Positions 6,907 through 13,792 are shown, counted from the first letter of the stretch. The stretch: DNA of 19,123 bases from Firmicutes bacterium CAG:475 (GCA_000434435.1 FR895495.1:1-19123); one strand, 5' to 3'. The notes: generated by a model from the letters alone, not told the origin. Program-made: numbers and translations.

Positions 6907-7869
6907 ATGAAAAAAGCACTCACAATTTTGGCATTGTCGCTAGCACTCGTGCTTGCAGTAGGGCTTGTTGCCTGCAACGACCCGACAGGCGGAGGAAGCG
7001 TCAACGGCAAATTTGACGCACTCAACACCACCGAATCCGTGTACGGATTCAGCGCGGCGTCGGCAGGTATGCTTATCTCGTCTATGAACGGCGCACAACC
7101 CGCTTGCGAGGTTGCAACGGCAGCCGATGACGACGATGACGACGACGAAGTTGACAACGAACCCGCAAACGGCGCGGAGGAAGTCGTAATAGACACCGCT
7201 CAACTCGACCAATATATGGCTCTTGTCGAGAGCTTGCTCAGCGACGGCAATTTCACCGTCTTGTCCCAAACATCGGATAGGGACGGTTTCGAGGAGAAAA
7301 TGGTTGTTTCCTACAAGGATTTGAGCGGCAACACATTGAGCTACGTTATGTACTACAACCAAGTGCTCACCGATAGCGAAACAGACGACGAGGACGGCGA
7401 GGTCGAGGAGGAATTCTCCATTGACGGCGTAATGGTCATTGACGAGAAAGACTACGTTGTGCACGGCGAAAGAAAGATCGAAACGGAACAAGGCGAGAGC
7501 GAAAACAAGACGGAATTTGTCGTCACGCTCGACAACAACCGCACCTTGCGCGTGAAACAAAGCCTTGAAGTCGAGGACGACGAAACCGAGCAAAAGTTCA
7601 GCTACTCCCTCTATGACGGAAAAACGCTCGTTGAGAGCAGCACGTTCTCATACGAGAGCGAACAAGGCGAAACCGAACTCAAAATGTCCACCCTCAAAGA
7701 CGGCAAAACCCAAGTGGTCTACTTTGAAAAAGAGCTGAAAGGCGACAAAGAAGTCATTGAAATCCACGTCGGAAAGGGAAAGACGGGCAAGGGATATATC
7801 GTCAACGTCAACGTGGACGAAAACGGCAACAAGAGCTACACCTACACTGAAACCGAATTCGACGACTGA
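6907..7869 (+). CDS. Lipoprotein paralogous to the anti-sigma ectodomain
   Basis: This 320-aa protein has a lipoprotein signal peptide: KK at 2-3, a hydrophobic core to residue 21 and lipobox LVAC with Cys23 as the lipidation site. It should be anchored on the outer face of the cytoplasmic membrane. A Gly-rich linker and a run of seven Asp (74-80) follow. The mature part aligns along its length with the membrane protein at 4924-6126. For example, SVYGFSAASAGMLISS (44-59) matches SFYAYGAASVGTLLSS, QYMALVESLLSDG (102-114) matches RYMTLVESLLSDG, and TELKMSTLKDGKT matches LELKMSITKDGKT. AAGGAG sits 8 nt before the ATG. It is divergent from the sigma operon and shares its promoter-like motif. The molecular function is unknown; a sensor, ligand-binding or decoy role is only inference. 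Confidence 0.85.
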   Translation: MKKALTILALSLALVLAVGLVACNDPTGGGSVNGKFDALNTTESVYGFSAASAGMLISSMNGAQPACEVATAADDDDDDDEVDNEPANGAEEVVIDTAQLDQYMALVESLLSDGNFTVLSQTSDRDGFEEKMVVSYKDLSGNTLSYVMYYNQVLTDSETDDEDGEVEEEFSIDGVMVIDEKDYVVHGERKIETEQGESENKTEFVVTLDNNRTLRVKQSLEVEDDETEQKFSYSLYDGKTLVESSTFSYESEQGETELKMSTLKDGKTQVVYFEKELKGDKEVIEIHVGKGKTGKGYIVNVNVDENGNKSYTYTETEFDD

Positions 7870-7892
7870 TTCACCTCAGCGGAATATGATTT

Positions 7893-7930
7893 AAAAACAC
7901 CGACGGCAAAACTTGCCGTCGGTGTTTTTA
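7893..7930. terminator. Bidirectional terminator between the lipoprotein gene and parB
   Basis: A perfect 17-bp stem (7893-7909 with 7913-7929) has a 3-nt loop and A/T runs at both ends, placed between converging genes. Its core CACCGACGG / CCGTCGGTG resembles that of the terminator at 4888-4922. Confidence 0.9.
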
Positions 7931-7999
7931 TGTTGTCAAAAGCAAAATGCGATTTTTTGAGGGGCTACCTCTTGGTTTTAACGGATTTGTCGATTCAAA

Positions 8000-8899
8000 T
8001 TACAGTTTGTCGTTGTACTTCAAGATTTGGATAAGCGCGTAGATTCTGTCGAGGTCGTCCTTGTTGAAATAGTCGATTGTGATACGTCCCTTTTGGTCGT
8101 TGCCCACAAGTTTGACTTTGGTTGCGAATATGCGCTTCATATCGCCCACGAATTCCTTGAGTTCGAGCGGAAGAGCTTTTGTATCTCGCGGTCCTGACGG
8201 AATTGCTTTTCTTGTGAAGTAGAGACGGACGCGGTTTTCGAGGTCGCGTACGGAAAGCTTGTTGTCGCAGGCTTGATTGGCGAGCGTAACGAGATAATCC
8301 TTGTCGTCGATGGAGATGAGGGTTCTTGCGTGTCCCGGCGAGAGTTTGCCCTCTCTCACCAAAGCCGTGACTTCCTCGGGAAGTTGCAAAAGGCGAAGAG
8401 TGTTGGTGACGTACGGACGAGATTTGCCGATACGGTTTGCCACTTCCTCTTGCGTAAGACCGTGGTTGTCCATAAGCTCGCGCATACCCTCTGCCGCTTC
8501 GATTGCGTTGAGATCTTCGCGGTGCAAGTTTTCGATGAGCGAGATTTCTTGGATTTGTTGCGGAGTAAATTCACGAATGATTGCAGGCACTTTTTTGAGC
8601 CCTGCAAGCAAACTTGCTCTGAAACGACGCTCGCCGGCGATGATGAGGTATCTTCCGCCGTCCGTCTTGACGAGAAGAAGAGGTTGCAAAACGCCGTACG
8701 TCGCAATGGACGTGGACATTTCTCTCAAACTGTCCTCGTCGAAAGTTTTTCTGGGCTGGTTGGGGTTGCGGTCGATGAGCGTGATGTCGATTTCCTGAGC
8801 CTGAATGTCGTCGGCAATATCGACTTTGACGTTTTCTTCATTGTCGTTGAAAAGTGCATTTAAGCCTTTTGTTCCGAGGCCGCCTTTTGTGTTTGCCAT
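8000..8899 (-). CDS. parB: Chromosome partitioning protein ParB (Spo0J)
   Basis: ParB binds parS, hydrolyses CTP, slides as a clamp and loads SMC condensin near the origin. The 299-aa product has a ParA-stimulating N-terminus, RNPNQPRKTF near 44-53, the CTP-binding C-motif GERRFRA (89-95), ENLHRED (123-129), a helix-turn-helix LTQEEVANRIGKSRPYV near 148-164 and a C-terminal dimerisation region. It starts at ATG 8899, 3 nt after the parA stop, with AAGGAG inside the end of parA, so the two form an operon. Its target sites are present in the same window at about 12.3-13.8 kb. The gene ends at the shared terminator at 7893-7930. The call is secure. Confidence 0.97.
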   Translation of the reverse strand: MANTKGGLGTKGLNALFNDNEENVKVDIADDIQAQEIDITLIDRNPNQPRKTFDEDSLREMSTSIATYGVLQPLLLVKTDGGRYLIIAGERRFRASLLAGLKKVPAIIREFTPQQIQEISLIENLHREDLNAIEAAEGMRELMDNHGLTQEEVANRIGKSRPYVTNTLRLLQLPEEVTALVREGKLSPGHARTLISIDDKDYLVTLANQACDNKLSVRDLENRVRLYFTRKAIPSGPRDTKALPLELKEFVGDMKRIFATKVKLVGNDQKGRITIDYFNKDDLDRIYALIQILKYNDKL

Positions 8900-8902
8900 A
8901 AG

Positions 8903-9658
8903 TCACTCCTTAAACTTTGATATATATTCTTTTGCAAGTTTTTTATACGCAATTGCGCCGGGGCAATTATTGTCGTATTCGATTATAGGAAGTCCGTATC
9001 CCGGAGCTTCCGCAAGACGCACGTTGCAAGGTATCGACGTCTCGAAAACGTTGCCTCTGAACGTTTGCCGTAGGGTATTTTCAACGTCGCGCGCAAGTTT
9101 TGTCCGCTTGCACATCGTCAGTAGTATTCCGCCAAGCCGCAGATTGTCGTTTAAATGCGTTTTGACAAGTCGCACGGTGTTGAGCAGTTGATTTAGTCCT
9201 TCGAGCGCAAAATACTCGCATTGGACGGGCACTATGACTTCGTCAGACGCGCACAGAGCGTTGATAAGCATCAAATTGATGCTGGGAGCGCAATCGATAA
9301 AAACAAAGTCGTAATCGTCTTTTACGCTGTTAAGCGTTGATTTCAAAACGATCTCGCGCTCGTTTTCGTTTGAAAGCTCGAGTTCCGCGCCCGCAAGATT
9401 GCGTGAGGACGGAATAAAATCGGCATATTTGCCCTTTCTTATACATCCTTTTGCGTTCCGCTTCGACACGGCGTCGTATATCGAATTTTCGATATTTTTG
9501 TCGAACACTCCCATCGCGCTTGTCGCATTGGCTTGCGGATCGAAGTCAACGAGCAAAGTTTTGTATCCCAGTGAGGCAATCGAGCATGCAAGGTTTACGC
9601 ACGAAGTCGTCTTGCCCACGCCTCCCTTCTGATTTGCAAAGGATACGACATGCGCCAT
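8903..9658 (-). CDS. parA: Chromosome partitioning ATPase ParA (Soj)
   Basis: ParA is the ATPase that works with ParB-parS in origin segregation and, in Bacillus, modulates DnaA. The 251-aa protein starts MAHVVSFANQKGGVGKTT, with the deviant Walker A motif KGGVGKTT (11-18). It continues with DFDPQANAT (Walker A' region) and VFIDCAPSINLM (Walker B). No N-terminal DNA-binding extension is present, as expected for a chromosomal Soj-type ParA. The ATG at 9658 lies 7 nt after a -10 box and has no Shine-Dalgarno, so the parA mRNA should be leaderless. parB follows 3 nt downstream. rsmG lies upstream on the same strand but is separated by a terminator and this promoter. Confidence 0.97.
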   Translation of the reverse strand: MAHVVSFANQKGGVGKTTSCVNLACSIASLGYKTLLVDFDPQANATSAMGVFDKNIENSIYDAVSKRNAKGCIRKGKYADFIPSSRNLAGAELELSNENEREIVLKSTLNSVKDDYDFVFIDCAPSINLMLINALCASDEVIVPVQCEYFALEGLNQLLNTVRLVKTHLNDNLRLGGILLTMCKRTKLARDVENTLRQTFRGNVFETSIPCNVRLAEAPGYGLPIIEYDNNCPGAIAYKKLAKEYISKFKE

Positions 9659-9694
9659 AAAAATAATATAGCATAGAAAGTTTATTTTTTCAAC
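9659..9694 (-). promoter_or_regulatory. parAB promoter, leaderless configuration
   Basis: On the minus strand there is TTGAAA (9694-9689), 17 bp, TATATT (9671-9666) and then seven bases, six of them T, before the parA ATG. The expected start point lies one base before the ATG. Confidence 0.75.
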
Positions 9695-9720
9695 GGCGTT
9701 TCACAAAAAGTTTCACATAA

Positions 9721-9758
9721 AATAAAAATCGACGCAAACCTTTGGCGGTTTTTGTCGA
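9721..9758 (-). terminator. Terminator after rsmG
   Basis: A hairpin with TCGAC/GTCGA outer and AAACC/GGTTT inner stems, separated by a 2x2 internal loop, is followed on the minus strand by TTTTTATTTTAT. It would separate rsmG from parAB. Confidence 0.6.
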
Positions 9759-9770
9759 AATTCATACGAT

Positions 9771-10460
9771 TTAAAGAGGTTTTTTCTTTATCGTTCCGTA
9801 CTGGCGCGGATACTGTTTCGGCGTCGGAGCGGTTTTCTCAAAGACAAGCAAGGCGCGCTTTTCACCGTTGGCAAGGGTTAAAGATTTTGTTTCGACGTGT
9901 TTTGCGTTGAGGATTTTTCGAGCGTTTTGCGACGTATCGAGTTCGCTCTCGTCGGTTTTGTAGGCGATAAATCTGCCTCCGACTTTCAAAAACGGCATGG
10001 CAAGTTCCAAAAGTATTTGAAGCGAGGATACCGCTCTTGCTGTTACGACGTCGAATTTGCCGAACAAATCCCTCTTGTCCTCCGCTCTTGCGCTGACCGT
10101 CGAGAGGTTGCTTACGCCCAAAGTTTTTGTGCACGAGGCAAGGAAAGTCATTTTCTTTGCGGTCGAGTCCAAAGCCGTGACGGATACGTCTTCTCTGGCA
10201 ACGGCAATAGGCATGCTCGGAAAGCCTGCGCCCGCGCCTATATCGAGAAGTTTCGCATTGTCGGGTATAAGAGATATGCCGGCAAGGGAATCCTCGATAT
10301 GTTTTACGACAAAGTCCTTTTCTTCGGTTATCGCAGTGAGGTTGAACGCTTTGTTTTGTTCAACGACCATGCCGAAATATCCCTCGAGTTTGTCGAGCGC
10401 GTTTGGCGCGAGATTGACGCCGATTTCAGATAAACAGTCGTTGAGAAATGCTTTGTCCAT
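9771..10460 (-). CDS. rsmG: 16S rRNA (guanine-N7) methyltransferase RsmG (GidB)
   Basis: RsmG uses S-adenosylmethionine to methylate N7 of a guanine in the 530 loop of 16S rRNA. The 229-aa product carries the SAM-binding motif LLDIGAGAGFPSMPIA, preceded by NLTAITEEKDFVVKHIEDSL, which is highly typical of GidB. The start is set at ATG 10460, with AAGGAG 6 nt upstream; a longer frame beginning at 10487 would run through the promoter. The order rsmG-parA-parB is a common arrangement near Bacillota origins, but the usual upstream mnmE/mnmG genes are absent. Instead, a divergent MTA/SAH nucleosidase gene lies next door. Confidence 0.96.
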   Translation of the reverse strand: MDKAFLNDCLSEIGVNLAPNALDKLEGYFGMVVEQNKAFNLTAITEEKDFVVKHIEDSLAGISLIPDNAKLLDIGAGAGFPSMPIAVAREDVSVTALDSTAKKMTFLASCTKTLGVSNLSTVSARAEDKRDLFGKFDVVTARAVSSLQILLELAMPFLKVGGRFIAYKTDESELDTSQNARKILNAKHVETKSLTLANGEKRALLVFEKTAPTPKQYPRQYGTIKKKPL

Positions 10461-10477
10461 AAAAACTCCTTTTTTAT

Positions 10478-10506
10478 AGAATAGCATTTGTCGAAGTTTT
10501 TTTCAA
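10478..10506 (-). promoter_or_regulatory. rsmG promoter
   Basis: On the minus strand there is TTGAAA (10506-10501), exactly 17 bp and TATTCT (10483-10478). The expected leader is only about 12 nt but contains AAGGAG, so this unit is not leaderless. Confidence 0.7.
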
Positions 10507-10566
10507 CGATATAAATCGCATTGGCGTATTAAAACAACAATAAAATCTTATTATTTTTTGCAAATA

Positions 10567-10595
10567 TTGAATATGGCGCGAAAACGTGCTAAAAT
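10567..10595 (+). promoter_or_regulatory. mtnN promoter
   Basis: TTGAAT (10567-10572), 17 bp and TAAAAT (10590-10595) precede a leader of about 23 nt with a GGGAG ribosome-binding site 8 nt before the ATG. Confidence 0.65.
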
Positions 10596-10624
10596 ATTGT
10601 AAATAAAATTTTGGGAGCGCAAGT

Positions 10625-11350
10625 ATGAGAATTGCAATCATAACTGCTATGGCGGAAGAAACTCTGCCTATCTTCAAAAAACTCGGCAACGTCGTGGCGC
10701 AAAACACTATATCCGGCGTTGCTATAAGCCAAATCGAATACGACGGCGACACCATATATCTTGCAACGAGCGGCGTCGGTGAAATCAAAGCCGCGCTTGC
10801 GGTGCAACTGCTCGTGGATTTGTTTGACATAGAAGCGGTGCTGAACTTCGGCTTTGTCGGCGCACTCAACAAAAATCTCGAACTTTGCGAGCTTGTCGTG
10901 CCAAGACGCGTGGTGCATTATCAATTCGACGTCACCGGCGTTGACACGGACAGAGTGGTCGGACAGTACAGCGGAATGAGCAGCAACTATTTTTATCTTG
11001 ACGAAACACTTATTCACAACGCGCTTGCAAACATCGGCAAACAAATGAAACTCGTGACCGTCGCAAGCGGCGACGTGTTCGTCACAAAAAACGATGACAA
11101 ACACCGCCTTGCAAAAGAGTTCGGCGCGGATATTTGCGAGATGGAACTTGCAGGCATCGCAATTGCTTGCGAGAGAAACAACGTTCCGCTTTTTTCCGTC
11201 AAGGTTGTCAGCGATAAAGCGGACGAGGGCGCAAACGTGAGCTTCCTTTCTATCGTCGAAAAAGGCGTTGCCGGATACGAGAAAATCCTTCCCGAAATCC
11301 TCAAAGCGATAAAAGACGGCGCAACCGCCCTTCCTCCGATTAAGAATTGA
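10625..11350 (+). CDS. mtnN: 5'-Methylthioadenosine/S-adenosylhomocysteine nucleosidase
   Basis: This enzyme hydrolyses the adenine-ribose bond of methylthioadenosine and S-adenosylhomocysteine, clearing by-products of SAM use and supplying the AI-2/methionine-salvage route. The 241-aa product has the family start MRIAIITAMAEE with the catalytic Glu12, SGDVFV near 148-153, CEMELAGIA (ribose-binding Glu) and VVSDKAD, whose last Asp is the general acid. The segment usually read as NTGSAGG is NFGFVGA here, so the purine/ribose pocket may differ and another nucleoside phosphorylase-type specificity is possible. GGGAG precedes the ATG. It is divergent from rsmG, alone in its transcript, and closed by a strong hairpin at 11396-11431. 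Confidence 0.85.
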   Translation: MRIAIITAMAEETLPIFKKLGNVVAQNTISGVAISQIEYDGDTIYLATSGVGEIKAALAVQLLVDLFDIEAVLNFGFVGALNKNLELCELVVPRRVVHYQFDVTGVDTDRVVGQYSGMSSNYFYLDETLIHNALANIGKQMKLVTVASGDVFVTKNDDKHRLAKEFGADICEMELAGIAIACERNNVPLFSVKVVSDKADEGANVSFLSIVEKGVAGYEKILPEILKAIKDGATALPPIKN

Positions 11351-11395
11351 CGAATAGCGGCGCAAGAGTTTCAACGAAACATATAAATTGCCCAG

Positions 11396-11442
11396 GCGGT
11401 ATAATGGTTTACAAGTAAACCATTATACCGCGTTTATTTTTA
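11396..11442 (+). terminator. Terminator after mtnN (17-bp perfect hairpin)
   Basis: Perfect 17-bp arms at 11396-11412 and 11415-11431 surround a 2-nt spacer, followed by the T-rich GTTTATTTTTA. It lies about 45 bp after the mtnN stop and at the left border of the gene-free region. Confidence 0.7.
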
Positions 11443-11516
11443 CACAACCTCGGTGGTTTTCGTTATAGATGGCATTTTGTTTGGTTTTTAGCTCATATAG
11501 GCGAAAATGAAAGGAG

Positions 11517-11557
11517 TTTATTGCCGATGTAAAACAGAAGGATTTATTACCGATGTA
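11517..11557 (+). repeat. Two-copy direct repeat, 26-bp period
   Basis: TTTATTGCCGATGTA (11517-11531) and TTTATTACCGATGTA (11543-11557) match at 14 of 15 positions. Both are preceded by purine-rich, Shine-Dalgarno-like DNA (AAAGGAG, AGAAGGA). The encoded frames stop at once (ATG TAA; ATG TAT AAA CGT TGA). The role is unknown. Confidence 0.6.
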
Positions 11558-11671
11558 TAAACGTTGATTTATGGCAGTCTATTTGGATTTTGACTAATAC
11601 GGAGAAGTTTTAGAATTAAGCGCTCATGTGATTTAAGCTCTTATAATAATATTTTGTTTGACTAGCAGATT

Positions 11672-11755
11672 AAATAAGCCCGTATGTTGAATAATAACGT
11701 TTTTGTTGATTATTAAGATAAATAAGCGGTCGTATTGTGGATAATAATGCTTTCG
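11672..11755. repeat. 48-bp-period direct repeat carrying DnaA-box-like sites
   Basis: Two imperfect units begin AAATAAGC at 11672 and 11720. Each contains a reverse-strand DnaA-box-like site: TTATTCAACA (11685-11694, imperfect) and a perfect TTATCCACA (11736-11744). The flanking DNA is nearly all A/T, suitable for an unwinding element. Confidence 0.5.
11736..11744 (-). promoter_or_regulatory. Perfect DnaA box
   Basis: TTATCCACA on the minus strand is identical to the strongest DnaA-binding 9-mer. It is the only perfect copy I found in the window's intergenic DNA. Confidence 0.6.
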
Positions 11756-12349
11756 TTTTTTATTTAAAAAAACCGACAATTCAATTATAACGAATTAATA
11801 TACTTGCCGAGACATCGATTAAGATTGCCAACGGTTTTCTTAAACGATTATGTATTTCTTACTGTCCGGCATTTTCGTATTCGGTGCGGACAATCCGTCG
11901 GAAAACAAATCGCAAACAAATAGGAATTCAAAAAAGCGTTTTCTACCAAGTTTGAATAAAAAAGGCAAAAGCACCGCCATGTCCGCATTGCTTTGATTAA
12001 CAGACGCCTCCGCGGATTGTTGAAAGGATGGTGCGCCGATGATATTTGATGTAATTGATTTCCGTGTTTGAGTGCCGCTACGCATATCGGAAGCTATTCT
12101 TTTTTCCACACCGAACAATGTATGATTATGTCTGAGTGTTTTTATAAACACCGAACGCCATTTCAATACCCGACACCTAGATTACCGGGCGGCTACGCCT
12201 TACAAATATTGTTCGGACTGTTATGGTGAGTTTATTAACGTTATCTTGGGCGGTTGGCATTATTCGGTTTGGCACGCGACTTTGTCGTTTTACCGAATAT
12301 GAGTTATTATATTATCAACGCAATAAAGCCTTATAAACAATGCGTGCCA

Positions 12350-12365
12350 CGTTTCACATAAAACA
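12350..12365 (+). promoter_or_regulatory. Degenerate parS-like site
   Basis: CGTTTCACATAAAACA matches TGTTTCACGTGAAACA at 13 of 16 positions, but the central CACGTG is lost. Confidence 0.3.
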
Positions 12366-12484
12366 TCCGACTTGGATTTTATGCAAATCCGACTATCGAG
12401 AATGCTTAATCATCTCATCGATCAACAGGCAAAGGCAAAGTAATATCTTATTCGGCATAACAGCAATGATAAAAAAGTTTTGTA

Positions 12485-12520
12485 CTATCCCTATCCCTAT
12501 CCCCATCCCTATCCCTATCC
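12485..12520. repeat. Tandem hexamer array (CTATCC)6, G-quadruplex-capable on the minus strand
   Basis: Six units of CTATCC occur in a row, the fourth reading CCATCC. The minus strand therefore reads as GGGATA-like repeats with five GGG tracts separated by 3-nt loops, a canonical intramolecular G-quadruplex pattern resembling telomere repeats. An overlapping frame reading (IP)n is a by-product of the repeat. Confidence 0.85.
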
Positions 12521-12657
12521 TGTATATTCTTTTGGAGTAAAAAATTAAACCCTAGATTTTGATATAAACAAATTTAAAGTGTGCATTTCTACAAAGGTGA
12601 CGTTTTAAACAAAAATACGAATCCGCAAAAATTATTAATTTATAATACTGCCTTGAT

Positions 12658-12673
12658 TGTTTCACGTGTAACC
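12658..12673 (+). promoter_or_regulatory. parS site 1
   Basis: TGTTTCACGTGTAACC matches the parS consensus at 14 of 16 positions. The 19-bp block TGATTGTTTCACGTGTAAC (12654-12672) is repeated exactly at 12942-12960. Confidence 0.7.
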
Positions 12674-12945
12674 TTATAGAAAATCAAAAATTTTTCCTAT
12701 AAATCTAAACAAATTCAGATTTCAGGTTGGCCACGGACAACAACGCAAGCAGGGTGAGCAGCAGACGAACCAATGTAACAAAAAAAAAGAAAACAATACT
12801 CCGACCAAAGAGCGACGAGAGCGAAACGCAAATCAAGAAAGTGTAAACTAAACATCGAACGATTTCACAAGCAAAGCCAAATATTCAACAAAGACAAACG
12901 AACTATGTTTGGCTATAACCGAATTGACCAATAAAACTCAGTGAT

Positions 12946-12961
12946 TGTTTCACGTGTAACA
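12946..12961 (+). promoter_or_regulatory. parS site 2
   Basis: TGTTTCACGTGTAACA matches at 15 of 16 positions. A 14-bp palindrome follows 23 bp downstream. Confidence 0.8.
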
Positions 12962-12984
12962 TTTTAGATAATATAGCAAAATTG

Positions 12985-12998
12985 CCACTAAACAGTGG
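12985..12998. repeat. Palindrome CCACTAAACAGTGG, copy 1
   Basis: The CCACT/AGTGG arms surround a 4-nt centre. The exact reverse complement occurs at 13779-13792 and a variant at 13370-13383. All three copies lie next to parS-like sites. Confidence 0.75.
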
Positions 12999-13305
12999 AA
13001 TAATAGCGTGATTTTTGAATAAATAAGAGTTTGCAAAAATGGTAAAGTTGGAGTGAAAAGTTCAAATAAAAAGAGGGCATGGTCTCAAATCAAAACATGC
13101 CGCTACGTTCGCTATAGGTTTGATTGCCTAACTCGGTGCAATCGGTGGTGGTTGTGCGTTAAAACAAAAAGGATCTTTGCCGAAACGACATGGAAGTACC
13201 GTATAAAACCAGCACATGTCATCGTTTGTGTTTTGAATAACAAGCACCACCTAAACAACACTCTCAACGGTGCGATATATCGCGAAAAACGATTTAAAAT
13301 AGCTA

Positions 13306-13321
13306 TGTTTCACGTGGAACA
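13306..13321 (-). promoter_or_regulatory. parS site 3 (exact Bacillus consensus)
   Basis: On the minus strand this reads TGTTCCACGTGAAACA, identical to the B. subtilis parS consensus. It is the strongest single piece of evidence that this region is the ParB-loading centromere. Confidence 0.92.
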
Positions 13322-13338
13322 ATTTGATTTTCGGCATC

Positions 13339-13354
13339 GGTTTCACGTGAAACG
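13339..13354. promoter_or_regulatory. parS site 4
   Basis: The core GTTTCACGTGAAAC is a perfect 14-bp palindrome, 17 bp after parS site 3. Only the outermost base on each side departs from consensus. Confidence 0.88.
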
Positions 13355-13369
13355 AAAAACGCTAGAACC

Positions 13370-13383
13370 CTACTAAATAGTGG
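13370..13383. repeat. Palindrome copy 2 (CTACTAAATAGTGG)
   Basis: This differs from copy 1 at two positions and lies 15 bp after parS site 4. It is followed by CGTTTT, as copy 3 is followed by CGTTTC. Confidence 0.55.
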
Positions 13384-13778
13384 CGTTTTCTCGGCTTTTT
13401 ATGGGCATTTCGGGAAAATTGCGTCTTTCTCCATGTGAAATTATATAGAAAATTATTCGCGCTTTCACCTGAATTTTTCGCGCTGTTTTGTTTCTCGATT
13501 TTTCTATATTTTTTTTGCTGTTTCACACAAAATCTATAAGATTTATAACAGTGGGATTTTTAGCGTAGTTATTGATATACTGCGCTTCTTTTTGAGTATT
13601 TATTATCGCGTGTTTTCCGATAAGTACTTATGCGTATTCGCTGATTTTTTGTGGTGTATGTTTAATCCGTCTTAAAACGATTACACACGGATAATATGTT
13701 TGATTTTGTACCTAACTTATATTTGTGTTGCTATTGCAATAATTGATTTTGATGTGTGCTTTGTTTTATGGCTTTTTG

Positions 13779-13792
13779 CCACTGTTTAGTGG
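13779..13792. repeat. Palindrome copy 3 (CCACTGTTTAGTGG)
   Basis: This is the exact reverse complement of copy 1, extendable to GCCACT/AGTGGC arms (13778-13793). It abuts a degenerate parS site at 13794. Confidence 0.75.

Noticed and set aside
9699..9720. Two TTTCACA-type half-sites upstream of parA
   Set aside because: They resemble half of parS but lack the CACGTG centre; at best 11 of 16 positions match.
11840..12166. 108-aa open frame on the minus strand in the origin region
   Set aside because: It has no ribosome-binding site, leaderless promoter or recognisable domain, and its composition is not protein-like. It could be a decayed remnant, but this cannot be supported.
12340..12540. 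66-aa open frame ending in an Ile-Pro repeat
   Set aside because: The IP repeat is just the translation of the CTATCC hexamer array; no ribosome-binding site or domain.
12700..12890. Hydrophobic minus-strand frame resembling a signal peptide
   Set aside because: There is no ATG in frame and the hydrophobic run comes partly from a poly-T tract. It is most likely chance.
13053..13376. 107-aa open frame across parS sites 3 and 4
   Set aside because: It depends on a GTG start without a Shine-Dalgarno, runs through two parS sites, and has a composition rich in Arg, His, Cys and Trp, typical of a chance frame.
13516..13531. TGTTTCACACAAAATC as a further parS site
   Set aside because: Five mismatches, including the essential centre.
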